Source: Micromonospora sp. U21
GTDB taxonomy: Bacteria; Actinomycetota; Actinomycetes; Mycobacteriales; Micromonosporaceae
DNA length: 64,000 bases
Assembly (NCBI RefSeq): GCF_018070045.1
Contig: NZ_JAGPYK010000010.1
Coordinates: 62,001-126,000, forward strand
Direction of reading: 5' to 3'
Shown here: in pieces, positions 15,896-25,100 of the stretch
Position numbering within the stretch: the stretch's first letter is position 1
Layout: every line of letters starts with the position of its first letter
Made by a program: the position numbers and the translations under genes
The notes under the pieces: model-generated
Seen by the model: only the letters and a program-made list of their open reading frames with translations
What the model was told of the DNA's origin: nothing
Database searches by the model: none

Positions 15896-16300
15896 CCAGG
15901 TCACCTCGACAGAGTACGCGAGTAGGGAACGAGGGGCGCTGGGGCGTTCTTTCCCCATTTCCTGCGCGCGCTGCCCTCGTTGTGCTAAACGCACGACCCC
16001 CGGTGCGTGGTTGCGTGTGACCTGGCGTGAGTCTCCTCCGACCAGAGGAGACGGCGCAGCGTTTTCGCCGACCTCGGCGGGGTAACCGGCGGTCGAGAGC
16101 CCGGGAAGCCGGGAGTGTCCGGAATGATGGATTTCGCCGACAACGTTGCGTAATCAGGCGACTACAGAGCATGATGGGGGGCGGCGACAGCGCCACATGT
16201 CGTTCGTGCCGCCTTGGGGAAGGCGAGCCGGGCGATCGGGGGGAATTGCCGGCTGACGTGCAACGAGGTCGGTAGGTACTGCAAGGGGGGACGTGTACAC
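15896..16300. promoter_or_regulatory. Divergent ponA2-wblA control region
   Basis: These 405 bases hold no gene. GTCTCCTC (16031-16038) and GAGGAGAC (16045-16052) form a perfect 8-bp inverted repeat. GTTT (16061) and GGGTAA (16080) are 15 bases apart, resembling the GNNT-N14-16-GGGTAC/T promoters of the SigB group in Streptomyces. If real, the wblA mRNA would have a leader of about 205 bases. AAGGGGGG at 16283-16290 is the ribosome site for wblA. Confidence 0.45.
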
Positions 16301-16621
16301 ATGGGCATGATCACTGACTGGCCGTCGCTGGCGGCGTGTCAGAACGGGGACCCGGACGCGTTGTTCGTACAGGGCGCCGAACAGAACGTGGCGAAGCGGA
16401 TCTGCCGGAGTTGCCCAGTTCGGTACGAGTGCCTGGCTGACGCGCTGGACAACCGGATCGAGTTCGGTGTGTGGGGTGGCATGACCGAACGCGAACGCCG
16501 GGCGCTGCTGCGTCGTCACCCGCAGGTGACGAGCTGGCGCAAGATGTTCGAGGCCGCGATGAAGAAGAACAGCAAGGACAAGGCCGACAAGGACAAGATC
16601 CTCGTTAGCGCCGCCAACTGA
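16301..16621 (+). CDS. wblA: WhiB-family iron-sulfur regulator, WblA/WhiB4 type
   Basis: A 106-residue protein starting MGMITDWPSLAAC. The four cluster-binding cysteines are C13, C35, C38 and C44 (C-x21-C-x2-C-x5-C). They are followed by the GVWGG turn in EFGVWGGMTERERRALL and a basic tail for DNA or sigma-factor contact. The stretch LADALDNRIEFGVWGGMTE matches my recollection of WblA of Streptomyces and WhiB4 of M. tuberculosis rather than WhiB1/2/3. These proteins sense O2 or NO through a [4Fe-4S] cluster; WblA affects development and antibiotic production. Its place between a PonA2-type gene and two ArsA-like ATPases is the conserved context. It is convergent with the ATPase gene (6-base gap). 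Confidence 0.92.
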   Translation: MGMITDWPSLAACQNGDPDALFVQGAEQNVAKRICRSCPVRYECLADALDNRIEFGVWGGMTERERRALLRRHPQVTSWRKMFEAAMKKNSKDKADKDKILVSAAN

Positions 16622-16627
16622 CGTCGG

Positions 16628-17776
16628 TCACGGCCGGCTGATCGCCGCGCCGATCGTCCGCAGCCCGTCGACGTCGTGCACGTCGGCGGGCTGCGCCGTC
16701 ACCGACACCGCAGGCACCGCCGGGAACGCCCCGGTGAACCGCGCGGCCACCCGCTGCTCGCGTACCGCCTGGCGGGCCAGCGCGGCGTGCGCCCGCAGCA
16801 CGTCCGCGGTGGCCTCGTGCCCACCCAGGTCGGTCAGCCGCTCCGCGGCTGCCCGGCTCCGCTCGGCGTCCAGCTCCGGCACCGCAGGCCGGTGCACCCG
16901 GTTGAGCACCAGGCCGGCCAGCGGCATGTTCTCCTCCCGCAACCGGCCCGCGAAGTAGGCCGCCTCCCGGACCGCGTCCGGCTCTGGCGCCGCGACGAGC
17001 ACGAAGGCCGTCTCCCGCGCCTGGAGGATGCGGTACGTCTGCTCGGCCCGCTGCCGGAAACCGCCGAACATGGAATCCAGCGCGGCCACGAAGCCGGACA
17101 GGTCGGTGAGCAGCTGCGCGCCGAGCACCTTCTGCACCACCTTCGAGAACATCCCGAATGAGGCCGTGACCAGGCTGAACATGCTCCGTCCGCCGCTGCG
17201 CGCCGGAGCCAGCAGCAGTCGCAGCATGCGGCCGTCGAGGAAGCGGGAGAGCCGGGCCGGCGCGTCCAGGAAGTCGAGCGCCGAGCGGGACGGCGGGGTG
17301 TCCACGACGATCAGGTCCCACTCACCCCGGGCGTGCAACTGGCCGAGCTTCTCCATCGCCATGTATTCCTGCGTGCCGGCGAAGGTCGAGCTCATCGCCT
17401 GGTAGAAGGGATTGGCGAAGATTTCCGCCGCCTTCGCCGGATCGGTGTGCTGCAGCACCACGTCGTCGAAGGTGCGCTTCATGTCCAGCATCATGGCGTG
17501 CAGTTCGCCGCCGCTGGTCTCGACGTCGATCCCCTTGACCTGGCGAGGCGTGTTGTCCAGCTCGGTCAGGCCCAGCGACTGGGCCAACCGGCGGGCCGGG
17601 TCGATGGTGAGCACCACCGTGCGCCGACCGTGGTGCTCGGCGGCCCGCAGCGCCAGCGCGGCGGCGGTGGTCGTCTTTCCCACCCCTCCGGCGCCACAGC
17701 ACACGACGATCCGTACGCCGGGGTCGGCGAGGATCTTGTCGACGTCCAGCTGCGGCGCCGCGTCTTCGGAAGGCAC
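16628..17776 (-). CDS. ArsA/Get3-like ATPase (BagB/Rv3680 type)
   Basis: A 382-residue cytosolic ATPase. The deviant Walker A is CCGAGGVGKTTTAAALAL (about residues 25-42) with switch II VVDTPPSRSALDF near 155. Length and order match Rv3680 of M. tuberculosis, which with its partner Rv3679 forms a Get3-like pair. The role in anion export or membrane-protein handling is not settled. A TACGCT box lies 6 bases before GTG 17776, so I use that start, leaderless, rather than TTG 17779. It follows the second ATPase gene after 57 bases on the same strand, and the two products probably work as a heteromer. Confidence 0.88.
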   Translation of the reverse strand: MPSEDAAPQLDVDKILADPGVRIVVCCGAGGVGKTTTAAALALRAAEHHGRRTVVLTIDPARRLAQSLGLTELDNTPRQVKGIDVETSGGELHAMMLDMKRTFDDVVLQHTDPAKAAEIFANPFYQAMSSTFAGTQEYMAMEKLGQLHARGEWDLIVVDTPPSRSALDFLDAPARLSRFLDGRMLRLLLAPARSGGRSMFSLVTASFGMFSKVVQKVLGAQLLTDLSGFVAALDSMFGGFRQRAEQTYRILQARETAFVLVAAPEPDAVREAAYFAGRLREENMPLAGLVLNRVHRPAVPELDAERSRAAAERLTDLGGHEATADVLRAHAALARQAVREQRVAARFTGAFPAVPAVSVTAQPADVHDVDGLRTIGAAISRP

Positions 17777-17833
17777 CAATCGAGCGTATCGGGCCGGGTG
17801 GGTCCGTGCGCCCGTGCCGACCTCAGGTGTGAG

Positions 17834-18811
17834 TCAATCCGCCCGGACGAGGGCCTGGGCCAGTGTCTCGAGCCCCGCCCGGTCCACCCCGTCGGGCAGC
17901 AACGGCAGCTCGGTCATCGGCAGCCCCAACTCCACCAGCTCGGCCCGGAGTGAATCCTCCAACTCGCGCCGGATGAGCTGGTCGCGCGCCTCGTCGTGCA
18001 GGCCGGCGACGGTCTCCCGGTCGGCCGGCAGCCCGGCGGCGACCAGCCCGCGCCTCAGCTCGGCCGTGGTGACCGCCCGACCGGTGGGCACCGGTGGCCG
18101 CGTGCCGTTGACGATCACCCGCCCGATCCCGAAGCCGAGCGAGGTCAGGTCGGCGATGGCGTCCATCGTCTCCTGCACCGGCATCTCCTCCAGCAGCGTG
18201 ACCACGTGCACCGCGGTTATCGGAGACCGGAGCAGCGCCGAGACCCCCTCGCTCTGGGTCTTGATCGGGCCCACCTTGGCCAGCCTGGCCGTCTCGGCCG
18301 TGACGTTGAGGAACCGGCCGATCCGCCCGGTCGGCGGGGCGTCCAGCACCACCGCGTCGTACACACGCCGCTGCCCCGAGGTGCGGGTGGTGGCCTCCTT
18401 CACCTTGCCGGTGAGCAGCACGTCGCGCAGGCCCGGGGCGATGGTGGTGGCGAAGTCGATAGCGCCGAGCTTGCGCAGCGCCCGACCGGCAGCACCCAGC
18501 TTGTAGAACATGTCGAGGTATTCGAGCAACGCCTCCTCGGCGTCCACCGCCAGCGCGCGCACCTCACCGCCGCCCGGGGCGTCAGCGAGGTGCCGCTCCT
18601 CGTACGGCAGCGGGTCGATGCCGAAGAGCTGGGCGATGCCCTGCCGCCCCTCGACCTCCACCAGCAGGGTGCGCCGGCCACCGGCGGCCAGCGCCAGGGC
18701 CAGCGCCGCCGCCACGCTGGTCTTGCCGGTGCCGCCCTTGCCGGTCACCACGTGGAGACGGGCCGACCATCCGGTACCGGCCGGGTCGGTCGGCCGCTCA
18801 GCTGCACGCAC
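17834..18811 (-). CDS. ArsA/Get3-like ATPase (BagA/Rv3679 type)
   Basis: A 325-residue cytosolic ATPase with deviant Walker A VTGKGGTGKTSVAAALAL (about residues 22-39) and switch region VVLDAPPTGRIGRFL near 160. It lacks the methionine-rich tail-anchor groove expected of eukaryotic Get3, like its mycobacterial counterpart Rv3679. The start is GTG 18811, 6 bases after a TAGGCT box and without a ribosome site, so it is probably leaderless. It is the upstream member of a two-gene ATPase pair next to wblA, the same arrangement as in M. tuberculosis and Streptomyces. An independent promoter also precedes the downstream partner. Confidence 0.88.
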   Translation of the reverse strand: MRAAERPTDPAGTGWSARLHVVTGKGGTGKTSVAAALALALAAGGRRTLLVEVEGRQGIAQLFGIDPLPYEERHLADAPGGGEVRALAVDAEEALLEYLDMFYKLGAAGRALRKLGAIDFATTIAPGLRDVLLTGKVKEATTRTSGQRRVYDAVVLDAPPTGRIGRFLNVTAETARLAKVGPIKTQSEGVSALLRSPITAVHVVTLLEEMPVQETMDAIADLTSLGFGIGRVIVNGTRPPVPTGRAVTTAELRRGLVAAGLPADRETVAGLHDEARDQLIRRELEDSLRAELVELGLPMTELPLLPDGVDRAGLETLAQALVRAD

Positions 18812-18837
18812 CCGTCGAGCCTATCCAGGCTTGCCGG

Positions 18838-19677
18838 TCACGCGACCTCGCAGACCCACCAACCCGACTTCTGCACCACCGTGAAGCGCAGGTCCTGGTC
18901 GGCCACCTTCTCGTCGGAGGTGGTCATGGTGACCCGGGTGGAGACGGTGGCTCGTTCCCCGGTCTGGTTGTCCACCTTGGGGCTGGTCCACCGGAAACGC
19001 GGGTTCTGGTACTGGGTGGCGTATTTCTGCACCTCGGCAACCTTCGCGGCGATCTTCTCGTCGTCCCGGGAGGCCGCGCAGACGCGGCTGGCCGCCTTGG
19101 TCGCGTCGCGATCCTTGTAGACCGCGGTGAGGAACTCGTCGACGGCGACCGCCGGTTCCTTGGCTCCCTCGCCGGTCTCGGCGTTGCGCAGGGTCAGGAA
19201 CGCCACCACGCCGCCGCCCACGCAGAGCACCATGATCACGACAAGCGCGATCGCCGCGATAAGCAGGCCGCGCTTCTTCCTGGGCTCGGCGGTGCCCTGG
19301 TACGGCGGGTAGCCGGCCGGGGGTGGCGGGATTGCCGACGGGTCCGAGGTGCCGGGCCCCGCCGGTGCTGCGGCCGACCCACCCGGGCTCTCGGGCTGAG
19401 CGCCACCCGCCCCGCCGGCCTGCCCCGGGAAGGCCTGCTGGGTGGCGAAGGCCGGCCCAGCCGGCGACCCCGGGAAGCCGGCCGGCGATACCTGCTCGGC
19501 CGGCGAGGCCGGCAGCGCCGGCCTGTCGGGCTGTGCGGGTAGGGCGAGTGGGCCGGGCTGCGCCGCGGGGGCCGGCTGGTCGGGAACGGTGGGACCGCCG
19601 GCCTGACCGGCGGGATCCGGGTGGGCCGGCGGGAGTGCGGGCGAGCCGGCCTGGTCGCCGCTGGGCGGTTGGGTCAT
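18838..19677 (-). CDS. Proline-rich single-pass membrane protein with DUF4878-like extracellular domain
   Basis: A 279-residue protein starting MTQPPSGDQAGSP. Residues 1-140 are a disordered Pro/Ala/Gln-rich cytoplasmic tail. A basic RKKR and one membrane helix (IAAIALVVIMVLCVGGGVVAFL) follow. The last 110 residues form an extracellular domain with two Cys (SRVCAASRDD and WWVCEVA), probably disulfide-linked, of the NTF2/DUF4878-like kind common in actinobacteria. No enzyme motif is seen; function unknown. GGGGGAAAG precedes ATG 19677. It lies upstream of the ATPase pair on the same strand with a 26-base gap but separated by their own promoter box. Confidence 0.75.
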   Translation of the reverse strand: MTQPPSGDQAGSPALPPAHPDPAGQAGGPTVPDQPAPAAQPGPLALPAQPDRPALPASPAEQVSPAGFPGSPAGPAFATQQAFPGQAGGAGGAQPESPGGSAAAPAGPGTSDPSAIPPPPAGYPPYQGTAEPRKKRGLLIAAIALVVIMVLCVGGGVVAFLTLRNAETGEGAKEPAVAVDEFLTAVYKDRDATKAASRVCAASRDDEKIAAKVAEVQKYATQYQNPRFRWTSPKVDNQTGERATVSTRVTMTTSDEKVADQDLRFTVVQKSGWWVCEVA

Positions 19678-20031
19678 GTCTTTCCCCCGGGGGTACGGCG
19701 CCCGCCGCCACCCCTGGCGCCGAGCGTGATCGAGCGGGTGGCCGGCACTGCGCGACCGTCCGACCGGAAGGGTAGCGGTCAACCACCGAACCGGTGTCGC
19801 CCCTGCCGGCCCGCGCCGGTCACGGATCCGACCGACGGGATCTCCGGTGCGGCGCCCCGTCGGGCCTCTCACCTGCGATGTGTCGCATATGTGACTAGGG
19901 GTCACCGGCCGTGCGCGTCCTGTTGGCGGGACTGCGGCCACGGACCTACCTTCGACCCGGGTGCGGGGGCCCGGAGCGGATGAAGGTCCGGACCGGAAGC
20001 GTGATCCGACAGGTACGACCGGAGGCAGTGC
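19678..20031. other. Divergent intergenic region with a near-palindrome
   Basis: No gene is supported in these 354 bases. GTCGCATATGTGAC (19882-19895) is palindromic except for one pair and is followed by TAGGGG; it could bind a regulator of either divergent gene. The GGAGGC before ATG 20032 is a normal ribosome site. The rest shows nothing I can interpret. Confidence 0.4.
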
Positions 20032-20514
20032 ATGCGCGACGTGGACAACATCCCTCGCACCCAGTTCCCGACCAACGACCGGGCGCGCCGGCCCGGGTCC
20101 CGCGGCGAGGCCGACTGGCCGGTCGGCGGCCTGCCGGTCAACGAGCGGTCGTACCGCCGGGTGCCGGAGCCGACGGAGGTGGCCCTGGCGTCGAGTCGCC
20201 CCGCCGAGCGGGGCCGGGACGACGAGGAGCCGGGCTTCGTCATCCACCTGCCGATCCGGGTGCCCGACCTGGCGGCGGCGACCGCGCTGGCCGGTCGGGT
20301 CGCGGTGTCCCTGGGTTTCCTGCCGGAGCTGGACGCCGGTGAGACCACCGTGTCCAACGCCGACGACCAGAACAATCGGCACCGGGTCTTCTGCGACCTG
20401 CTGCTGCCCGACCGCTCCCGCTGCCCGCAGGGGTACGAGCACGAGGGGCCCTGCGGGGAACTGCCGGCCGCGCCGGAGCAGCGTCCCGCACCTCGCCCCG
20501 CCAGCGGACCGTAG
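20032..20514 (+). CDS. Hypothetical protein, 160 aa
   Basis: I do not recognise a family. It starts MRDVDNIPRTQFPTNDRARR, with a strong GGAGGC ribosome site 8 bases upstream. The first 75 residues are charged and probably disordered. A folded part follows (FVIHLPIRVPDLAAATALAG...), and the C-terminal CDLLLPDRSRCPQGYEHEGPCGE holds three Cys that could bind a metal, ending in a Pro-rich tail. It is cytosolic by appearance. It is followed after 44 bases by the small DUF4177 gene and RidA on the same strand, so it may lead that operon, although a TAGGCT box near its 3' end could give the next gene its own promoter. Confidence 0.6.
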   Translation: MRDVDNIPRTQFPTNDRARRPGSRGEADWPVGGLPVNERSYRRVPEPTEVALASSRPAERGRDDEEPGFVIHLPIRVPDLAAATALAGRVAVSLGFLPELDAGETTVSNADDQNNRHRVFCDLLLPDRSRCPQGYEHEGPCGELPAAPEQRPAPRPASGP

Positions 20515-20558
20515 GCTGTGCCTCGAATACGTCCGCACCGAGAGGGAGCCCTCCAGCG

Positions 20559-20714
20559 ATGCAGAAGTGGGAATACTCCACGGTCCCGCTGCTGGTCCAT
20601 GCGACCAAGCAGATCCTCGACAACTGGGGCGAGGACGGGTGGGAACTCGTCGCCGTGATCCCCGGGCCGAACCCGGACCAGCTGGTCGCGTACCTGAAGC
20701 GGCCCAAGGCATGA
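20559..20714 (+). CDS. Small DUF4177-family protein, 51 aa
   Basis: The 51-residue product starts MQKWEYSTVPLLVHATKQIL and contains the core LDNWGEDGWELVAVIPG, ending YLKRPKA. The WEY...GWELV pattern is the DUF4177 signature: a short alpha/beta domain of unknown function. GAGGGAG lies about 14 bases before ATG 20559. Its stop overlaps the RidA start as ATGA (20711-20714), so the two are translationally coupled. A small conserved protein also precedes the RidA gene in mycobacteria, which supports a real functional link of unknown kind. Confidence 0.85.
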   Translation: MQKWEYSTVPLLVHATKQILDNWGEDGWELVAVIPGPNPDQLVAYLKRPKA

Positions 20715-21172
20715 GCAACGGTCCGCACGGCAAGCTCGCGGAGCTGGGGCTCGAACTGCCCGAGGTGGTGCCGCCGGTGGCCAGCTACGTGCCGGCCGTG
20801 CAGTCCGGGCAGCACGTGTACGTCTCCGGACAGCTGCCGATCGCCGAGGGCAAGCTGCTCGCCACCGGCAAGGTCGGCGCCGGGATCTCCGGCGAGCAGG
20901 CGAAGGATCTGGCCCAACGGTGCGCGCTCAACGCGCTGGCGGCAGTCGACTCGCTGGTCGGCCTGGAGAACGTGGTCAAGGTGGTCAAGCTGACCGGGTT
21001 CGTGGCGTCCGCGCCCGGCTTCACCGGCCAGCCCGCGGTGATCAACGGCGCCTCCGACCTGCTCGGCACCGTCTTCGGTGAGGCCGGCCGCCACGCCCGC
21101 AGCGCCGTCGGGGTGGCCGAGCTCCCCCTGGACGCCCCGGTGGAGATCGAACTGATCGTCGAGGTCGCCTGA
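20711..21172 (+). CDS. RidA/YjgF-family protein (Rv3678c type)
   Basis: A 153-residue cytosolic protein starting MSNGPHGKLAELGLELPEV. It has the chorismate-mutase-like RidA fold features VYVSGQLPI (about residues 38-46), LNALAAVDSLVGLENV, and the C-terminal ARSAVGVAELPLDAPVEIEL, in which the Arg matches the catalytic Arg of RidA deaminases. RidA removes reactive enamine/imine intermediates made by PLP enzymes. Members of this longer actinobacterial branch are not all shown to be deaminases, so activity is inferred. It is translated by coupling from the 51-aa gene upstream. A long-spacer inverted repeat starts 12 bases after its stop. Confidence 0.88.
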   Translation: MSNGPHGKLAELGLELPEVVPPVASYVPAVQSGQHVYVSGQLPIAEGKLLATGKVGAGISGEQAKDLAQRCALNALAAVDSLVGLENVVKVVKLTGFVASAPGFTGQPAVINGASDLLGTVFGEAGRHARSAVGVAELPLDAPVEIELIVEVA

Positions 21173-21183
21173 CGCGTCGCCGC

Positions 21184-21263
21184 CCCCGCGGTCGTGCACT
21201 TCCTGGCCGGATGAAAGCCCTGAACGGGGACGAATCAGGGACCGCACGTGCAAGATCGCGGGG
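21184..21263. repeat. Long-spacer inverted repeat, element 3
   Basis: CCCCGCGGTCGTGCAC (21184-21199) pairs with GTGCAAGATCGCGGGG (21248-21263), 16 positions with one mismatch and one G-T pair and 48 bases between. The spacer holds an inner hairpin CCCTGA/TCAGGG. The element follows the RidA stop and precedes the hydrolase promoter, so it may also act as a terminator. Confidence 0.65.
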
Positions 21264-21293
21264 TGTGGCGAGCGGGGTCGTACGATCGCAGCC

Positions 21294-22121
21294 ATGAGCG
21301 GGCACGTGACGGCGCCGGCGGCGGCGCTCGCCGACGAGCTGCCGAACTGGGTGACGCTGCTGCGTGCGCCGAACCCGGGCCCGATGACCCTCGACGGCAC
21401 CAACACCTGGGTGCTGCGGGCGGCCCCGGGCGAGCCGGCAGTGGTGATCGACCCCGGGCCGGCCGACGAGGGCCACCTGGCGGCGATCGCCGCGTACGCG
21501 CCGGTCGGCTTCGTGCTGATCACCCACGGCCATCCCGACCACACCGAGGGCGCGCCGCGGCTGAGCGGACTGCTCGGCGGCGTGCCCGTCCTCGCCGTCG
21601 ACCCGGTGCACACCATCGGTGGTGAGCCGTTGACCGAGCCGGGCGAGCACTTCGGCCTCGAGATCCGTCCGCTGGACACCCCGGGGCACACCGCCGACTC
21701 GGTGTGCTTCCTGGTCGAGTGCGGCGACGAGCGGGTGGTGCTGACCGGTGACACCATCCTCGGCCGGGGCACCACCGTGGTGGCGCACCCGGACGGGCAC
21801 CTCGGCGACTACCTGACCAGCCTGGGGCGGCTGTCCGCGTACCGCGGGATCCCGGCGCTGCCCGGGCACGGCCCGGCGCTGGCCGACTGCGCCGCCGCCG
21901 CCGATCTCTACCTGGCCCACCGCCGGGCCCGGCTCGACCAGGTCCGAGCGGCCGTCGCCGCAGGCGCCCACACCCCCGGGGAGGTGGTCGCCGCTGTCTA
22001 CGCGGACGTGGACCGCTCGCTCTGGTGGGCCGCCGAGTGGTCGGTCCGTGCCCAGCTCGAGTACCTGGGCGTCGACACCGGGGAATCCGGGCCGGGGGTC
22101 AGTGGGTTGGAGCACATGTGA
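21294..22121 (+). CDS. Metallo-beta-lactamase-fold hydrolase (Rv3677c / LACTB2-like)
   Basis: A 275-residue cytosolic protein starting MSGHVTAPAAALADELPNWV. The metal-binding motif THGHPDHTEG (HxHxDH, about residues 79-88), PGHTADS (His), TGDTILG (Asp) and GHGP near the end complete the two-metal site. Length and C-terminal helical domain resemble LACTB2-type nucleases/hydrolases; the substrate is unknown. TACGAT lies 7 bases before ATG 21294 with no ribosome site, so leaderless. The stop overlaps the GTG start of the adenylyl cyclase gene by 4 bases (GTGA). In mycobacteria this gene is followed by crp, whereas here crp is 19 kb away. Confidence 0.88.
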   Translation: MSGHVTAPAAALADELPNWVTLLRAPNPGPMTLDGTNTWVLRAAPGEPAVVIDPGPADEGHLAAIAAYAPVGFVLITHGHPDHTEGAPRLSGLLGGVPVLAVDPVHTIGGEPLTEPGEHFGLEIRPLDTPGHTADSVCFLVECGDERVVLTGDTILGRGTTVVAHPDGHLGDYLTSLGRLSAYRGIPALPGHGPALADCAAAADLYLAHRRARLDQVRAAVAAGAHTPGEVVAAVYADVDRSLWWAAEWSVRAQLEYLGVDTGESGPGVSGLEHM

Positions 22122-25100
22122 CCTGCCCCGTGTGTGGAACCGTCGCCGTTCCCGGCGCGCGGTTCTGCCACAACTGCGGTGCCGCGCTGCCGGCCGCCGC
22201 GACGTTGCCGGCGGCCGAGCGTCGGGTGGTCACGGTGCTCTTCGGCGACCTCTCCGAATTCACCTCGTGGTCGGAGGATCTCGACCCGGAACGGGTCGGT
22301 GCGGTCACCGACCGGGTGCTCGCGGCCCTCGCCGGGGCGGTGAAGACCTTCGGCGGGCACGTCGACAAGCTGACCGGTGACGGCATCATGGCCGTCTTCG
22401 GCGCCCCCGTGGCGCACGAGGACGACGCCGAGCGGGCGGTCCGGGCCGCCCTGTCCATGCAGCGCGCGGTCCGTCGGGTGCTCGACGACGAGCGGGGCGG
22501 CGGCGCGCCGCTCGGGCTCCGCGTCGGACTGAACACCGGCGACGTCATCGCGGGCATCCAGGCCGCCATCGAGTACACGGTCATCGGCGACACGGTGAAC
22601 ACCGCCGCCCGGCTGGCCGACGCCGCCGCCGTCGGCGCGGTCTACGCCGGCGGGCGGACGTCCGCCGCCACCCGGCACGTGGCCTCCTGGCGGGCACTGC
22701 GACCGCTGCGGCTCAAGGGCAAGCGTGAGCCGGTCGAGGCGTACGAGCTGCTCGGTCTGCTGGACGCGCCGGGCACCCGGTCGGGGCTCGGCGACGAGGC
22801 GCCCTACGTGGGCCGGGAGACCGAGATCGGTCGGGTCGCCGGCCGGCTCGCCGAGGTGATCGACCAGGGTGACCCGCGGGTGCTGCTGATGACCGCCGAG
22901 GCGGGCATCGGCAAGTCCCGCTTCGCCGCCGAGGTGGAACGGCTCGCCGCCGGATACGACGTGGGCGCCGGCCGGTACGCCGCGCACACCGGCGCCCGGG
23001 TGCTCTCGGTGCGCTGCGCCGCCTTCGGTGAGCGGCGCCGGCTCGCGCCGCTGGCCGATCTGGTCCGCGCCGCGGTCGGCCTGCCCGGTGACGCGGCCAC
23101 CGCGCTGACCCGGCCGGCGGTCGAGGAGCGGTTTCGCCGGCTCGGCCAGCGGCTCGCCCGCGCCGGTGGTGAGACGGCACCGATCGCCACCGACCAGCTG
23201 CTCGCGCTGCTCGGCTACGCCGAACTTCCCACGCATGGTGGCACCGACAACGGCGAGTGGGGTGCGGGCGCGCCGGCGGCCGACGCCGAGGCGGTGCCGA
23301 ACGCGGTCGCCGACCTGCTCAGCGGGCTCGCCGCGGAGGCGCCGCTGGTGATCGTGGTGGACGACCTGCACGACGCCACCGCCGAGACGATCCGCGCCCT
23401 CGGGCTGACCCTGTCCCGGCTCACCGGTCCGGTGCTGGTGCTGCTGCTCGGCCGCCCCGAGCTGGTCCGTACCGCCGGCGCGCTGACCCGGGTCGCGGAC
23501 GCCGAGGTGCACTCCCTGCCGCCGCTGCGCGGTGCCGACGCGGCCCGGCTGCTCACCAGCTACCTCGGTGGCGGCAAGCTGCCGCCGGCCGACGCGGACC
23601 GGCTGCTCGCCACCGCCCAGGGCAACCCGTTCTACCTGGCCGAGCTGGTCACCCTGCTGATCGAGCGCGGGGCGCTCACCACGGTGGAGCCGGGGCGCGG
23701 TGTCCGCGACACGGTGGATCCAGCGCGTGGTGTCCGCGCGGCACCCGGCGAACGGGACCAGGGCTCGACGGCCGGCTGGCGGCTGGTGCCCGGCTCGCTG
23801 GGCAGCCGGCTGCTCTCCCGGGACCTCGCCGCCGTGCTCGCCGCCCGGATCGACGCGCTGCCGCCGGACGCCCGCTCGGTGCTGCGCGACGCCGCGGTCA
23901 TCGGTGACACGGTGCCGACCGGTGCGCTGGAGGCGCTGCGCGAGCAGCACGGCGGCCGTGATGGCCGGCCCTCGGCCGTGGCCGCGGTGGAACTCGACCG
24001 GGCCGTCGACGAGCTGCTGCAACGCCGGATGCTGCACCGCACCCGCCTCGGCTACGCGTTCGCCACCCCGCTGATGCGGGAGGCCGCCTACGCCGGGGTG
24101 AGCAAGGCGGAGCTGGCCGAGCGGCACGCCGCACTGGCCCGCTGGGCGGCGCCGCGGGACGAGGTCGCAGCCGGCACGCCGGGCGGGTTCACCGACGAGG
24201 CCCGGGACGACTTCGTGGCCACCCATGTCGAGCGGGCCGCCACGCTCGCGGACGCGGTGAAGTTGCGCCCGGACGCGCCGGCCCGGGCGGTGGTCCCGCT
24301 CGGGGTCGCCGCGCTGGGCCGCGCCGCCCGCCGGTCGCTGTCCGCCGGCGAGCCGGCGCTGGCCGTGGAGTACGCCGAGCGCGCCACCGAGCTGGCCCGC
24401 GACGGGGTGCCGGCGGCCGACCGCGTGGTGCACGCGCGGGCGCTGCTCCAGATCGGCCGGGTCGTCGACGCGCTCGCGTACGCCGAGAAGATCGCCGCGA
24501 ACGCGGGGGACGAGGCCGTTCGGGCCAGCGCCCTGCTGCTCGCCGGGCAGGCCCAGCAGACCCTCGGCGACCAGGGCCGGGCGGTGGCCGCCTGGCAGGA
24601 GGCGTTGCAGGTGGCCACAGCCGGTCGGCTGCCCACCCTGCGAGCCTCGGCGATGCGCCGGCTGGGCATGGCCGACTTCGTGACCGGGCGGTTGAGTCAG
24701 GCGAGCAGCCGGTTGGCCGCCGCGTACCAGGTCAGCCTCGGCGCGCAGGACCGGCGGGGGCAGGCCTGGTCGCTGCAGAACCTGGCCTGGGTGACCACCA
24801 CCCGGGGCGACTTCGCCGGCACCGACGCGGTGCTCGGCCGGGCCGCCCGGCTCTTCGCCGAGCTGAAGGACCCGTACGGGCGGGCCTGGCTGCGGGGCAC
24901 CACGGCGTTCGCCCGGCTGCTCGCCGGCCGGCTCGGCGAGGCGTGCCGGTTGGCGCAGGTCTTCCTGCCGTTCGGTGAGCGGGTCGGCGAGGCGTGGGCG
25001 GTGGGCACACTGCGGGCGGTGGTGGCGTTCGCCACCGCCGAGCTGGGCGAGCTGGCCGAGGCGGATCGGGAGGCCCGTCGGGCGTACCGGGAGTTCGCCG

